Source of the DNA: Agathobacter sp.
GTDB lineage: Bacteria; Bacillota; Clostridia; Lachnospirales; Lachnospiraceae
Direction of reading: 5' to 3'
Length of the DNA stretch: 63,838 nucleotides
Assembly: GCA_017481285.1 (NCBI GenBank)
Contig: JAFUPI010000046.1
Location: forward strand, 1 to 63,838
Under the pieces are notes generated by a model. It had not been told where the DNA came from. It saw only the letters and a list, made by a program, of their open reading frames with translations, and ran no database searches. Below are positions 25,862-33,973 of the stretch, piece after piece (positions within the stretch are counted from its first letter, which is position 1; every line of letters starts with the position of its first letter). Made by a program: the position numbers and the translations under genes.

Positions 25862-26938
25862 TTAGTTTCCAGCCATCTGTGCTGCTACTTCTGCTGCGAA
25901 GTCTTCGTTTTTCTTTTCCATACCTTCGCCTACTTCGAAACGAACTACGTTCTTGATAACGAGAGCACTATTTACAGACTTAAGGTATGCTGCAACAGTC
26001 TGTTTTCCATCTTCTGCCTTTACATATGTCTGGTCTAATAAACAGATATCTTTTAACTGCTTAGAAACACGACCTTCTACTGCACCGTTGAAGATCTTGT
26101 TAGCAACGATATTTGCTTTATCTTCCATAGCTAAAGCTACAAGAGCAGCCTTTGCTTCTTTTGAAAGGAAGTTGAATAAATAGTTCATATTGCTCTTCTT
26201 TTCTTCGTAAATAGCAACATCTTCAGCTGTCCAAACACCAGCACAAGCCTTGTTAATTAATTCATTTAAGATAGGCTTTGGAAGAGATGCTGGATCATTT
26301 AAAGAAGAATCAACGATGATTTCTCTCATCTTATCAATTTCTGCCTGTTCAATATCATCTCTGCTGATATACTGTGGGTTCATAGCTGCAACCTGCATAG
26401 CTACGTTAGTAAGAGCTTCATTTACATCAGCTGCACCATCAGCTGCTACAAGTACACCAATCTTACCACCTGCATGAAGGTAGCTTGCTACACATTCACC
26501 AGTAACTTTTTCAAATCTACGGATAGATAATTTTTCTCCGATAGTAGCAGTTTTTTCGATTAATACTTCTTTAAGACCGTTCATTTCAAGAAGTGCTTCT
26601 ACATCTTCACCGTTCTTACCACCGTTTAAACCTGAAGCAAGTGCATTGTCAGCTACTAACTGTACAAATTCCTGGAATGTTTCATTCTTTGCTACGAAGT
26701 CTGTTTCAGAGTTAACTTCAACAACAACTGCTTCATTGCCGTTAATAGCAACACGAGCAATACCTTCAGCTGCGATTCTAGAAGCTTTCTTCTCCATCTT
26801 AGCTGCACCGCTCTTCTTTAATACATCAACAGCGGCTTCCATATCTCCGTTTGTTTCTGCTAAAGCTTTTTTACAATCCATCATACCTGCGCCTGTTAAT
26901 TCACGCAATTCTTTTACCATAGATGCTGTAATTGCCAT
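25862..26938 (-). CDS. tsf: Elongation factor Ts
   Basis: Guanine-nucleotide exchange factor for EF-Tu. The N-terminal UBA-like motif (VKELRELTGAGMMDCKKAL) and the core SETDFVAKN are clear. It is 358 residues against about 280-300 in most bacteria, because some 50 extra residues, mostly helical, lie between LPKPILNEL and the C-terminal ICLLDQTYVK block (about 222-272). The ATG at 26938 has GGAGG upstream. It follows rpsB as usual, and rpsB-tsf share a transcript with a hairpin between them. Confidence 0.97.
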   Translation of the reverse strand: MAITASMVKELRELTGAGMMDCKKALAETNGDMEAAVDVLKKSGAAKMEKKASRIAAEGIARVAINGNEAVVVEVNSETDFVAKNETFQEFVQLVADNALASGLNGGKNGEDVEALLEMNGLKEVLIEKTATIGEKLSIRRFEKVTGECVASYLHAGGKIGVLVAADGAADVNEALTNVAMQVAAMNPQYISRDDIEQAEIDKMREIIVDSSLNDPASLPKPILNELINKACAGVWTAEDVAIYEEKKSNMNYLFNFLSKEAKAALVALAMEDKANIVANKIFNGAVEGRVSKQLKDICLLDQTYVKAEDGKQTVAAYLKSVNSALVIKNVVRFEVGEGMEKKNEDFAAEVAAQMAGN

Positions 26939-26973
26939 TTTATTGTCCTCCAAAATATAAATTTAATTTAAAT

Positions 26974-27003
26974 AGAAGGGTAAACCATCCAGCTTACCCT
27001 TCT
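26974..27003 (-). terminator. Hairpin between rpsB and tsf (attenuator)
   Basis: Ten-bp perfect stem AGAAGGGTAA/TTACCCTTCT with a 10-base loop, starting about 10 bases after the rpsB stop. No strong U-tract follows, so partial termination or mRNA stabilisation is more likely than a full stop. Confidence 0.55.
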
Positions 27004-27013
27004 GAATGTTCAA

Positions 27014-27754
27014 TTATTCTTCAACAGTTTCTACTTCTTCTACTGCAACTTCTTCTACTGCTACAGCTTCTTCGCCCTGTTTTGCTTCGATAACAGCATC
27101 TGCCATCTTGCCAACGATTAATTTTACTGCACGGATAGCATCATCGTTACCTGGGATAACGTAATCTAATTCTTCTGGGTCACAGTTTGTATCAGCGATA
27201 CCGATAAGTGTGATACCAAGAGACTGAGCTTCCTGGATACAGATTCTTTCTTTCTTAGGGTCAACTACGAAAATAGCATCTGGGATACGTGTCATTTCTT
27301 TGATACCGCCAAGGTTCTTTTCAAGTTTTTCCCATTCTTTCTTAATAGCGATAACTTCTTTCTTTGGAAGAACATCAAATGTTCCATCTTCAGCCATAAC
27401 TTCGATTGCTTTTAATCTAGCAATACGGCTCTGGATTGTCTTGAAGTTTGTAAGCATACCGCCTAACCATCTTTCGTTTACGAAGTACATACCGCAACGT
27501 TCTGCTTCTGATTTAACAGCATCCTGTGCCTGTTTCTTTGTACCTACGAAAAGGATTGTACCACCCTGAGCTGCGATGTCTGATACTGCATCGTAAGCTT
27601 CATCAACTTTACCTACAGATTTCTGTAAGTCGATGATGTGGATACCATTTCTTTCTGTGTAGATGTATGGAGCCATTTTAGGGTTCCATCTTCTTGTCTG
27701 ATGTCCAAAGTGAACACCTGCTTCGAGTAACTGTTTCATTGAAATTACGCTCAT
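27014..27754 (-). CDS. rpsB: 30S ribosomal protein S2
   Basis: Structural protein of the small ribosomal subunit. The 246 residues begin with [21 protein letters not shown] and include [14 protein letters not shown] and the [13 protein letters not shown] block, all diagnostic, plus an acidic Glu/Val-rich tail. GGAGG precedes the ATG at 27754; the five codons upstream in frame include the ribosome site and are not coding. It follows the flagellar/chemotaxis cluster as in B. subtilis. Confidence 0.98.
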   Translation of the reverse strand: MSVISMKQLLEAGVHFGHQTRRWNPKMAPYIYTERNGIHIIDLQKSVGKVDEAYDAVSDIAAQGGTILFVGTKKQAQDAVKSEAERCGMYFVNERWLGGMLTNFKTIQSRIARLKAIEVMAEDGTFDVLPKKEVIAIKKEWEKLEKNLGGIKEMTRIPDAIFVVDPKKERICIQEAQSLGITLIGIADTNCDPEELDYVIPGNDDAIRAVKLIVGKMADAVIEAKQGEEAVAVEEVAVEEVETVEE

Positions 27755-27896
27755 TTTCTTTACCTCCATTGGTTAAATTCTTCCGTATACTTCATCGCCA
27801 AAGTAACTGACAAGCGTATATCAGCACCGGCTTTGACATCCGTATACGTGTTTTATTGTGACATGGCTATTTACACCTATGAAAATAGCCTTTGGT
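27755..27896 (-). promoter_or_regulatory. Possible structured rpsB leader
   Basis: The roughly 140 bases before rpsB contain two possible stems on the minus strand: GGCTATTT/AAATAGCC just after the putative start, and CGTATA/TATACG further down, followed by a second GTATACGGA copy. S2 genes often carry autoregulatory leaders, but I cannot match a known class. No protein is encoded here. Confidence 0.35.
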
Positions 27897-27915
27897 ATCA
27901 TAACACACCAAAGGC
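27888..27915 (-). terminator. Terminator at the end of the flagellar/chemotaxis operon
   Basis: Nine-bp stem GCCTTTGGT/ACCAAAGGC with a 10-base loop, about 30 bases after the YceG-like stop. The stretch that follows on the minus strand is TATTTTC. Moderate strength. Confidence 0.6.
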
Positions 27916-27925
27916 CATCTTGCAA
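27897..27925 (-). promoter_or_regulatory. Candidate promoter for rpsB-tsf
   Basis: On the minus strand TTGCAA (27925-27920), 17-base spacer, TATGAT (27902-27897). The -10 is in the loop of the preceding terminator. Matches are 4/6 and 5/6, so this is tentative. Confidence 0.4.
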
Positions 27926-27944
27926 GTCTTTTCTTTTATTTTTC

Positions 27945-28559
27945 TTAATATTGTCTCACTATAAGGATCTGACATATCTCTTCATAATCAGAACCTACTG
28001 GAATATAATAGGTTCCTGGGTGCATGATTTTTCCATATCCACGCTCTCCGATATATTTGCGGAAATCCTCCGCATCTTCTACCAAACCAGCATCGCGTAC
28101 TTTTTCTGCTACCTGTCTTGCATAATCTCCACTTTCGATTACAACCGTAACATACTCTACCTCTTCCGATTCACTTTCCGAATCCACTGGTGGTTCTGGC
28201 TCGACTGGTGTTTCAGATTCTACCGGCGGCTCAGGTTCCACTGGTGATTCAGACTCGCTTGGAGACTGCGACTCACTTCCTGCCACCTGTGTATCTTCTG
28301 AGGTTTGGGAATCCTCTGCCATCTGAGAATTCTGTGTATCCTCACTATCAACGGCTGAATCTTCTTCTGTACCATCTCCGCCCCAAAGTCCATTGTTATC
28401 TTTTAGCTCATCTTTCATCACCATACCGAGTTTTCGAGCTTCTCTCATAATATATTCATCTGAAATATTATATTTGTGTACGAAACTGGAAAATGTCATT
28501 ACTAATGTAGCAAAAATAATACCAATTCCTACACCTCTTAAATAGTATTTAAGCCTCAT
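27945..28559 (-). CDS. YceG-like domain protein without the transglycosylase core
   Basis: A 204-residue protein: one membrane helix (about 8-27), a Glu/Ser/Pro-rich linker with repeated PVEPEPPVESE-type units (about 70-130), and a C-terminal segment (about 133-204) resembling the LysM-like N-terminal part of MltG/YceG (SGDYARQVAEKVRDAGLVED ... HPGTYYIPVGSDYEEI). The catalytic domain of MltG, which cuts nascent glycan strands, is absent, so it may only bind glycan. The start overlaps the end of the preceding gene by 11 bases, indicating coupling. Last gene of the long flagellar/chemotaxis transcript. Confidence 0.75.
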   Translation of the reverse strand: MRLKYYLRGVGIGIIFATLVMTFSSFVHKYNISDEYIMREARKLGMVMKDELKDNNGLWGGDGTEEDSAVDSEDTQNSQMAEDSQTSEDTQVAGSESQSPSESESPVEPEPPVESETPVEPEPPVDSESESEEVEYVTVVIESGDYARQVAEKVRDAGLVEDAEDFRKYIGERGYGKIMHPGTYYIPVGSDYEEICQILIVRQY

Positions 28560-29259
28560 TATTATATAACCCTAAAACAAGTCGTACTTCACCCAATCCG
28601 CAATCCAAGGTCTTGGCAATTTCGACTTCTTCTTTCCCTTCCTTATATAATAGAAGAATCTGCTCATTCTTACTAAGTACAGGTGTTTCTTCTGAAACCT
28701 CTGGAGTCTCTTCCACAGGAGTAGCTTCACTCACAAGTTTCACCATCTCTGGAGCCTCAACTATTGGTGCAGCAATCGGCTCAAACCCCTTTTCTACACT
28801 TGGGATATTACTAGCCACAGTTTCTGCTTTTGCAATGGTATTTTCTAAATCCAAATCACGAATTTGTTTCGTAACCTTCTGCAAATCATTTACAAGCTGA
28901 GCTGCTTCCGCCTGCTTATCATTCAACATACTATATAAGAATGTAATTTCATTATGTGACTTATTGATCGATTCAAGAACTGTTTCTGAATATTCGCTAA
29001 CAGCCATGATTTTTTTGTTCGTTTCTTTTTCCAGCCCTCTTTGCACAACCTCGAGCGACTCATCCAGAATCGTTTCAAGCTCTGTTTCCACTTTGCCGCG
29101 CATATCTTTCACCTGCTTTTCGGCAACCTTTTTCAAATCCGCTTCACTCATCATAGAAATATGTTCCAAATCCTGTTGCGAAAGCTTTTCCGTTACATAA
29201 AAGCTCGCAAAAATCATTGCAACACCTAATATAATAAGAACAATTTCAGTCCATACCAT
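28549..29259 (-). CDS. Membrane-anchored coiled-coil protein, DUF6115-like
   Basis: An N-terminal membrane helix (about 4-22) is followed by a long acidic coiled coil (about 25-135), a Pro/Glu/Val linker, and a C-terminal segment (about 197-236) that looks like a small helix-turn-helix (LLYKEGKEEVEIAKTLDCG). The layout fits the DUF6115 proteins encoded next to fliA/rpsB in Clostridia and is comparable in place to ylxL of B. subtilis. Role unknown; the operon suggests motility or its regulation. Confidence 0.65.
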   Translation of the reverse strand: MVWTEIVLIILGVAMIFASFYVTEKLSQQDLEHISMMSEADLKKVAEKQVKDMRGKVETELETILDESLEVVQRGLEKETNKKIMAVSEYSETVLESINKSHNEITFLYSMLNDKQAEAAQLVNDLQKVTKQIRDLDLENTIAKAETVASNIPSVEKGFEPIAAPIVEAPEMVKLVSEATPVEETPEVSEETPVLSKNEQILLLYKEGKEEVEIAKTLDCGLGEVRLVLGLYNNEA

Positions 29260-29270
29260 GTCTGCAACCT

Positions 29271-29588
29271 CTATACTTTCATATCAAAACTACTGGAAGA
29301 ATACTTTTTAATCACTCGGTCTCCCTGTTTTTCTTCCTGTTTCTTGTCTGTTTTCTTTCGGAAAAAGTATTTATTTTTTCCTTCTTCCCTAGCATCTGCA
29401 TGCGTGTCTGTTTTATTTGAATCTGCAGGTGTCACTACCTGATGACTAAACTCATCCGCCTTTCGTGCCATCTGTGTCTGGGCACTTTGCTGTTCCACCA
29501 CTGGTCGGCTGTCTTGCTGTTGTTTTAGCGCCGCTATATCGTCTGTTCGCTGAATCATTCCACTATTTAAAATTGGACTAATCGCCAT
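29271..29588 (-). CDS. Hypothetical 105-residue flagellar-cluster protein
   Basis: Not a family I recognise. It is hydrophilic, with a short N-terminal MAISPILNSGMIQRTDDIA segment, a Gln-rich middle and a Lys-rich C-terminal tail ending in SSSSFDMKV. No membrane helix or Cys is present. The ribosome site TAGGAGGTG and tight spacing (12 bases to the next gene) support expression within the operon. Confidence 0.6.
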   Translation of the reverse strand: MAISPILNSGMIQRTDDIAALKQQQDSRPVVEQQSAQTQMARKADEFSHQVVTPADSNKTDTHADAREEGKNKYFFRKKTDKKQEEKQGDRVIKKYSSSSFDMKV

Positions 29589-29603
29589 AGCAACACCTCC
29601 TAA

Positions 29604-31202
29604 TTAAAAGCCAACCGATTTAATCGCTCCATCTACTTTTTTAAACTTACAATAATTCATTTTATCCTTGATATTGTAGCCTAAATCTGAAATAGAAAGC
29701 ACTACACCAGGGAAAATTGTTCTGGTTACAGCAATATAAGAACGGTCCGATTCCATCATCTCGATATGAATCACACGCATCTCATTTCTAAGCGGTTCTA
29801 ACTCTTCTTTCTTAGTTTTATACTCTAATGCAAGATTCTGTACGTAAAGCAGTTTGTCCTTTGGAAGAATCTCACCTTTCTTTAACATAGAGGCATAGTT
29901 ATCAATGATAACTTTCATATCCTCTAACTCCTTCGATCTCTTATTGACATCTTTTTTCAGTTCCAGATAACGCTCCTTTTTCTCTGGATCAACACCTACT
30001 TCTAATGTCGTAAAGGTTCCCATTTCTGTACCAGCATACATTACTTCTATACTTCTGCCCGCACGAATGGTGCCACCATTAATCAGTCCCTTCCTTCCTT
30101 GTACACGAACTTCTCCTCTGGCAGATACATCACTATTTAAAATAGCTTCAGCTTCTACGAAACCTCCAGCATGTACTTTTGCATTTTCAATATATTTGGC
30201 CATTACATTGGTGCCTGCCTTTAGCATCCCTTTATGCATGCCATGAATGCCCTGTTTTACAATAATCTGTCCACCAGCTTCTACATAGGCATTTTCCACA
30301 ACACCATGAATAATGATATCGCCTGTCGCACGAACCATAAAACCTGTTTTTACATTTCCTTTGATTTCTACACTGCCATCGTACTGGATATTCCCTACGG
30401 AATTATCCACATCCGCTGGCACATCATATACATCCGAAACGAAAACCTTTTCATTCACAAGATTCGCATGTCCAGTAACGTCAGAATAAATTTCTGTCTT
30501 CTCTTCATTAATGCTAATCTTATTACCATATTGTAGTCTGGTGCTTCGTACTGTACGTGGTTTGATTTCCTCACCAAACACGTTTTTCCCTGGTTTCCCA
30601 GGATCTTCTTTAATCAGGCGAGCCAGCAAATCTCCCTTTTTAATATGGCTGATTGTATTTAATTCTTTATAATCCACACTACCATCTTCGTTACGTTTTG
30701 GCTGAAGATTTTTACTGGTGTTAAAGAAATATTCTATTTTCGCATCTCGTCCATGTACCGGTTGAGTGCCTAACGCAAAAACATAATCAGTACAGTATTG
30801 TCTATCATTTAAAAAGCTTAAGACCGCTTCTTGATCGATTCCATATCTAACCTTACGGAATGCTAAATCACTAATGATTTCTTCTGCAGAAAGCACTTTT
30901 CCACTTCCTGCGGATGGCGGAAAGAAACGACAGGTAACTTTCATCTTATCCAAAGAAACATTTACCTTCATCTCTTCACGGATTGGAATTCCATCCCAGT
31001 CCCCGACCATAATGACTGAATCATCTTGATGATTTACAATAGCAGCATTAAGCTCCTTCAAATTATATTGTTCCAATTTCTTCGCAGCTAAGTATTCTGT
31101 AACTTCAGTAATACTGAGCATCTTTCCACCATCCACAGGCGGATAGATATGAAGGCATGCAATCGTGTCTCTAAACTCTAGTTGGAAGTATTGGTTTTTC
31201 AT
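29604..31202 (-). CDS. FapA-family (DUF342) flagellar assembly protein A
   Basis: Cytoplasmic protein of 532 residues. The N-terminal half has the FapA pattern (RFFPPSAGSGKVLSAEEI, GKPGKNVFGEEI). The middle is a beta-helix of short repeats (VHAGGFVEAEAILNSDVSA). A coiled coil (about 415-470) and a small C-terminal domain follow. Some FapA relatives affect flagellar number or polarity through FlhF/FlhG-type systems; that role here is inference from the co-encoded genes. Confidence 0.85.
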   Translation of the reverse strand: MKNQYFQLEFRDTIACLHIYPPVDGGKMLSITEVTEYLAAKKLEQYNLKELNAAIVNHQDDSVIMVGDWDGIPIREEMKVNVSLDKMKVTCRFFPPSAGSGKVLSAEEIISDLAFRKVRYGIDQEAVLSFLNDRQYCTDYVFALGTQPVHGRDAKIEYFFNTSKNLQPKRNEDGSVDYKELNTISHIKKGDLLARLIKEDPGKPGKNVFGEEIKPRTVRSTRLQYGNKISINEEKTEIYSDVTGHANLVNEKVFVSDVYDVPADVDNSVGNIQYDGSVEIKGNVKTGFMVRATGDIIIHGVVENAYVEAGGQIIVKQGIHGMHKGMLKAGTNVMAKYIENAKVHAGGFVEAEAILNSDVSARGEVRVQGRKGLINGGTIRAGRSIEVMYAGTEMGTFTTLEVGVDPEKKERYLELKKDVNKRSKELEDMKVIIDNYASMLKKGEILPKDKLLYVQNLALEYKTKKEELEPLRNEMRVIHIEMMESDRSYIAVTRTIFPGVVLSISDLGYNIKDKMNYCKFKKVDGAIKSVGF

Positions 31203-31221
31203 AAGTACAAATCCCCATCTG

Positions 31222-31986
31222 TTAATCCATTAAAATATCCATATATGCGCCCATTTTTTTACGCATTTTCAATAATGCCTTGGTGTGCAATTGAGACACT
31301 CGGGATTCTGATACCTCAAGCACAAGACTAATTTCTTTCAAAGTTAAATCCTCGTAATAATACAATTCAATAACTCTTCTTTCCTTTTCGGTAAGCATCT
31401 CTAATGCTTCTACCAATTTTTGCTTTAATTCTTGCTCCTCAATAACCTCTTCTGGTTGCGCAAAACGATTACGATTTGCATTCTCAAAAACCGGTTCCTG
31501 ACCAGCTTCCTCAAATTCACTCAGCGATACTACATTGGTAACCTTTAATTGCGACTGCCAGCCAAGTAATTCATCTCCTGAAATTCCAAGCTCTACTGCA
31601 ATTTCTTCATCCGTAGCTGCTTTTCCCGTACGCATCTCTACCATCTTAATGGCTTCGTCAATTTTACGCTGACGCTGACGAACCGTACGTGGAATCCAGT
31701 CCATCTTACGAATCTGGTCCAAAATAGCACCACGAATACGAAGACTGGCATAAGTTTCAAATTTGACATTTTTATCCATATCAAATTTGTCAATCGCATC
31801 TATTAAACCGAATATACCATAACTTACCAAATCATCGAATTCAACATTATGACCTAAATACATGCTAAGACGACCCGCAACCAATTTCACTAGCTGTGCA
31901 TAAGCCAGAATCAATTGTTCGCGAATCTCTTGCGTAGGTTTTTTCTGATATTCACTCCATAATTTGTCTGTATCTACTGTTTTCAT
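31222..31986 (-). CDS. fliA: RNA polymerase sigma factor FliA/SigD (sigma-28 family)
   Basis: Directs transcription of late flagellar and chemotaxis genes. At 254 residues it has region 2 (VEFDDLVSYGIFGLIDAIDK), region 3 and region 4 (LTEKERRVIELYYYEDLTLK with the HTH EISLVLEVSESRVSQLH). It lies downstream of cheD, the same place as sigD in the B. subtilis fla/che operon, so its level should depend on the long transcript reaching this far. No flgM anti-sigma gene is in the window. Confidence 0.96.
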   Translation of the reverse strand: MKTVDTDKLWSEYQKKPTQEIREQLILAYAQLVKLVAGRLSMYLGHNVEFDDLVSYGIFGLIDAIDKFDMDKNVKFETYASLRIRGAILDQIRKMDWIPRTVRQRQRKIDEAIKMVEMRTGKAATDEEIAVELGISGDELLGWQSQLKVTNVVSLSEFEEAGQEPVFENANRNRFAQPEEVIEEQELKQKLVEALEMLTEKERRVIELYYYEDLTLKEISLVLEVSESRVSQLHTKALLKMRKKMGAYMDILMD

Positions 31987-32010
31987 CTAAATCGCCCCAA
32001 ATTCCAGATA

Positions 32011-32310
32011 CTATTTCTCCTCTTCAGAGCCTTTTTCCTCCTCTTTTGAGGTTTCATCTGACTCATCCGATTCCCCTTCTGCATCTTTTTCTTCGGCCTC
32101 TTCCTCTTCTTCCTTGGCCTTATCTTCTATCTCTCCCATGAATTTATCCAAAATCATACGTATAATCCCGCCGATTATCCAAAACAACAATAGGACAATC
32201 AGTAACTGCACCAAAAAATCCATAAGTGGAATCTGATAAAGAATCCCAAGCAAACAATATACGCCGCCTGCTAAAAGCATAACAATGGCAGGTATGTCTT
32301 TTGTTTTCAT
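32011..32310 (-). CDS. Small two-helix membrane protein with acidic tail
   Basis: A 99-residue protein with hydrophobic helices at about 7-25 and 31-53 and a tail (about 60-99) composed almost wholly of Glu, Asp, Lys and Ser. Family not recognised. It sits between cheD and fliA with normal operon spacing; function unknown. Confidence 0.65.
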   Translation of the reverse strand: MKTKDIPAIVMLLAGGVYCLLGILYQIPLMDFLVQLLIVLLLFWIIGGIIRMILDKFMGEIEDKAKEEEEEAEEKDAEGESDESDETSKEEEKGSEEEK

Positions 32311-32325
32311 ATTATTTCTCTCACT

Positions 32326-32811
32326 TTAAATTGTCTTATTTGACTTGCCTACAGCCTTAATGAAAAAGTCTCCGTTTTCACAGAACAATTCAACTGTACG
32401 ACCATAATTAAGGCCTGTATCCTCTGCAACCAATGGAACCTTAAGCTCTTTAAGCATTTTTTTCGCCTGTTCTGCATTTCGTTCCCCAACATGTCCAACG
32501 TTAGATAATCCACTAACCTCAAACATCTTGGCTCCTCCTGCAATTTTTGCAACCATACGCTTTGGTGACGCGCCATTTGCAACCATCAAACGATATAATT
32601 CTTTAATCCCTGTATCCCCAAACTTCGCAATGTTTGAATTGTTTTTCAGCTGGGTACTGTCTGGCAACATATAATGAACCATGCCGCCAACCTTTGTAAC
32701 AGGATCATAAAGGGTTAACCCAATACAAGAACCAAGACCCAGAGTAATCAGTGAATCAGGTGCTTTGGCTACCTTTAAGTCTGCCATTCCGACTTTGATC
32801 GAATTCCCCAT
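32326..32811 (-). CDS. cheD: Chemoreceptor glutamine deamidase CheD
   Basis: Deamidates Gln residues of chemoreceptors and, in the Bacillus scheme, activates CheC. The catalytic triad is visible: Thr23, Cys29 (LGLGSCIGL) and His46 (GGMVHYML), with the same spacing as in characterised CheD. Length 161. It follows cheC directly, so adaptation likely uses the CheC-CheD-CheY-P feedback. Confidence 0.96.
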   Translation of the reverse strand: MGNSIKVGMADLKVAKAPDSLITLGLGSCIGLTLYDPVTKVGGMVHYMLPDSTQLKNNSNIAKFGDTGIKELYRLMVANGASPKRMVAKIAGGAKMFEVSGLSNVGHVGERNAEQAKKMLKELKVPLVAEDTGLNYGRTVELFCENGDFFIKAVGKSNKTI

Positions 32812-32828
32812 AACTTCATCCTCTATCT

Positions 32829-33446
32829 TTAGTTCATAATACCTAATGCTCTTAAAATCTTTTCATAAGAATCCTGTTCTGGCATCAAAATGAAATACCC
32901 CTGCATTTCTTTGTCATCACCAAATTCTGTCTCAATAAATAATGCGTTATCACCATACTGTCCAAACTGAATCGCAGGAACAGATAAAATAGCCGCCGCC
33001 ATATCTACTGCAATATATGGAACTGATGGCTGAATCTTCATATTTGTCAATGAAGACAATGCTGTCAAGTATGAAGAAGCAATAATATTTCCAATTTCTT
33101 TCAATGCCGATAAATCCATTTCATCAAATGGTTCATTATAACTTGGATCACGCATCATAAGCTTATTTACGATAATATGTGCAGATTCCATCTTCATAAG
33201 GAACATCATACTACCATTAATATCATCTAATACTTCCAAGAAAATACCAACAATTGTTTCTTCCTCATCACAAATTGCTCCACCCAAATCTGAAGCTTCC
33301 ATCAACTGTACTTTAGGAACTTCCATATTTAATCGAGCCCCTAACATCTGTGAAATCGCTGTTGTTGCATTTCCTGCACCAATATTTCCGATTTCACGCA
33401 GTACATCAATATACATATCGTTTACATTATCTAAGGAAAATCCCAT
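32829..33446 (-). CDS. cheC: CheY-P phosphatase CheC
   Basis: Dephosphorylates CheY-P and is bound by CheD. Two pseudo-symmetric active-site helices are present: REIGNIGAGNATTAIS and KEIGNIIASSYLTALS, each with the Glu-x-x-Asn pair. From the ATG at 33446 (GGAGGG upstream) the length is 205 residues. Part of the cheB-A-W-C-D-fliA order shared with B. subtilis. Confidence 0.95.
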   Translation of the reverse strand: MGFSLDNVNDMYIDVLREIGNIGAGNATTAISQMLGARLNMEVPKVQLMEASDLGGAICDEEETIVGIFLEVLDDINGSMMFLMKMESAHIIVNKLMMRDPSYNEPFDEMDLSALKEIGNIIASSYLTALSSLTNMKIQPSVPYIAVDMAAAILSVPAIQFGQYGDNALFIETEFGDDKEMQGYFILMPEQDSYEKILRALGIMN

Positions 33447-33501
33447 AATCCCTCCAAAATCATGTATAGTGAGGCCTTGCCTCACTATACACTCCGCATG
33501 A

Positions 33502-33957
33502 TTAATTCATCTCTTTTTCTTCTACAATAGCATTGATTTCGAATAAGGAAATAAGCTCTTCTCCATTCTTACCAATACCATTGATAAAGCTATCTTTTCC
33601 AGTTGTTTTTTCAACTTCTGCCATGTTTAATGTAATTACTTCACGTACTTCATCTACAATAATACCAATAGAACCTTTTTCTTCTAATTTGATAATAATA
33701 ATACGTGATGCATCTGTAATTACATCTTCTGGCAATCCCATTTTCTTACGAATACTCATTACAGGTACGATTTCTCCACGTAAATTCATAACGCCTTTGA
33801 AATAGCTCTGTACTTTTGGTACTCTTGTGATTTTACTCATACGAACAATATTGTCGATAAAATTGATATCAATACCATATTTTTCATTACCAATCTGCAC
33901 AACAATATACTGTTTTGTTTCCATTGAATCCTGTGTTTCAAGTCTTACATCAGCCAT
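33502..33957 (-). CDS. cheW: Chemotaxis coupling protein CheW
   Basis: Links CheA to receptors at the membrane arrays. SH3-like CheW fold of about 151 residues with YGIDINFIDNIVRM, FKGVMNLRGEIVPVMSIRKK and the IGIIVDEVREVI strand. The ATG at 33957 is used with GGGGGTG upstream; an inner ATG eleven codons on (METKQYIV) is also possible. Confidence 0.95.
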   Translation of the reverse strand: MADVRLETQDSMETKQYIVVQIGNEKYGIDINFIDNIVRMSKITRVPKVQSYFKGVMNLRGEIVPVMSIRKKMGLPEDVITDASRIIIIKLEEKGSIGIIVDEVREVITLNMAEVEKTTGKDSFINGIGKNGEELISLFEINAIVEEKEMN

Positions 33958-33973
33958 CTTCACACACCCCCGA

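Noticed and set aside
26974..27003. Hairpin between rpsB and tsf as a full terminator
   Set aside because: There is no U-tract, and rpsB-tsf co-transcription is usual, so it is listed as an attenuator.
28160..28280. Short repeats that resemble a repeat array
   Set aside because: They encode the Pro/Glu/Ser linker of the YceG-like protein; there are no regular spacers, so this is not a CRISPR array.
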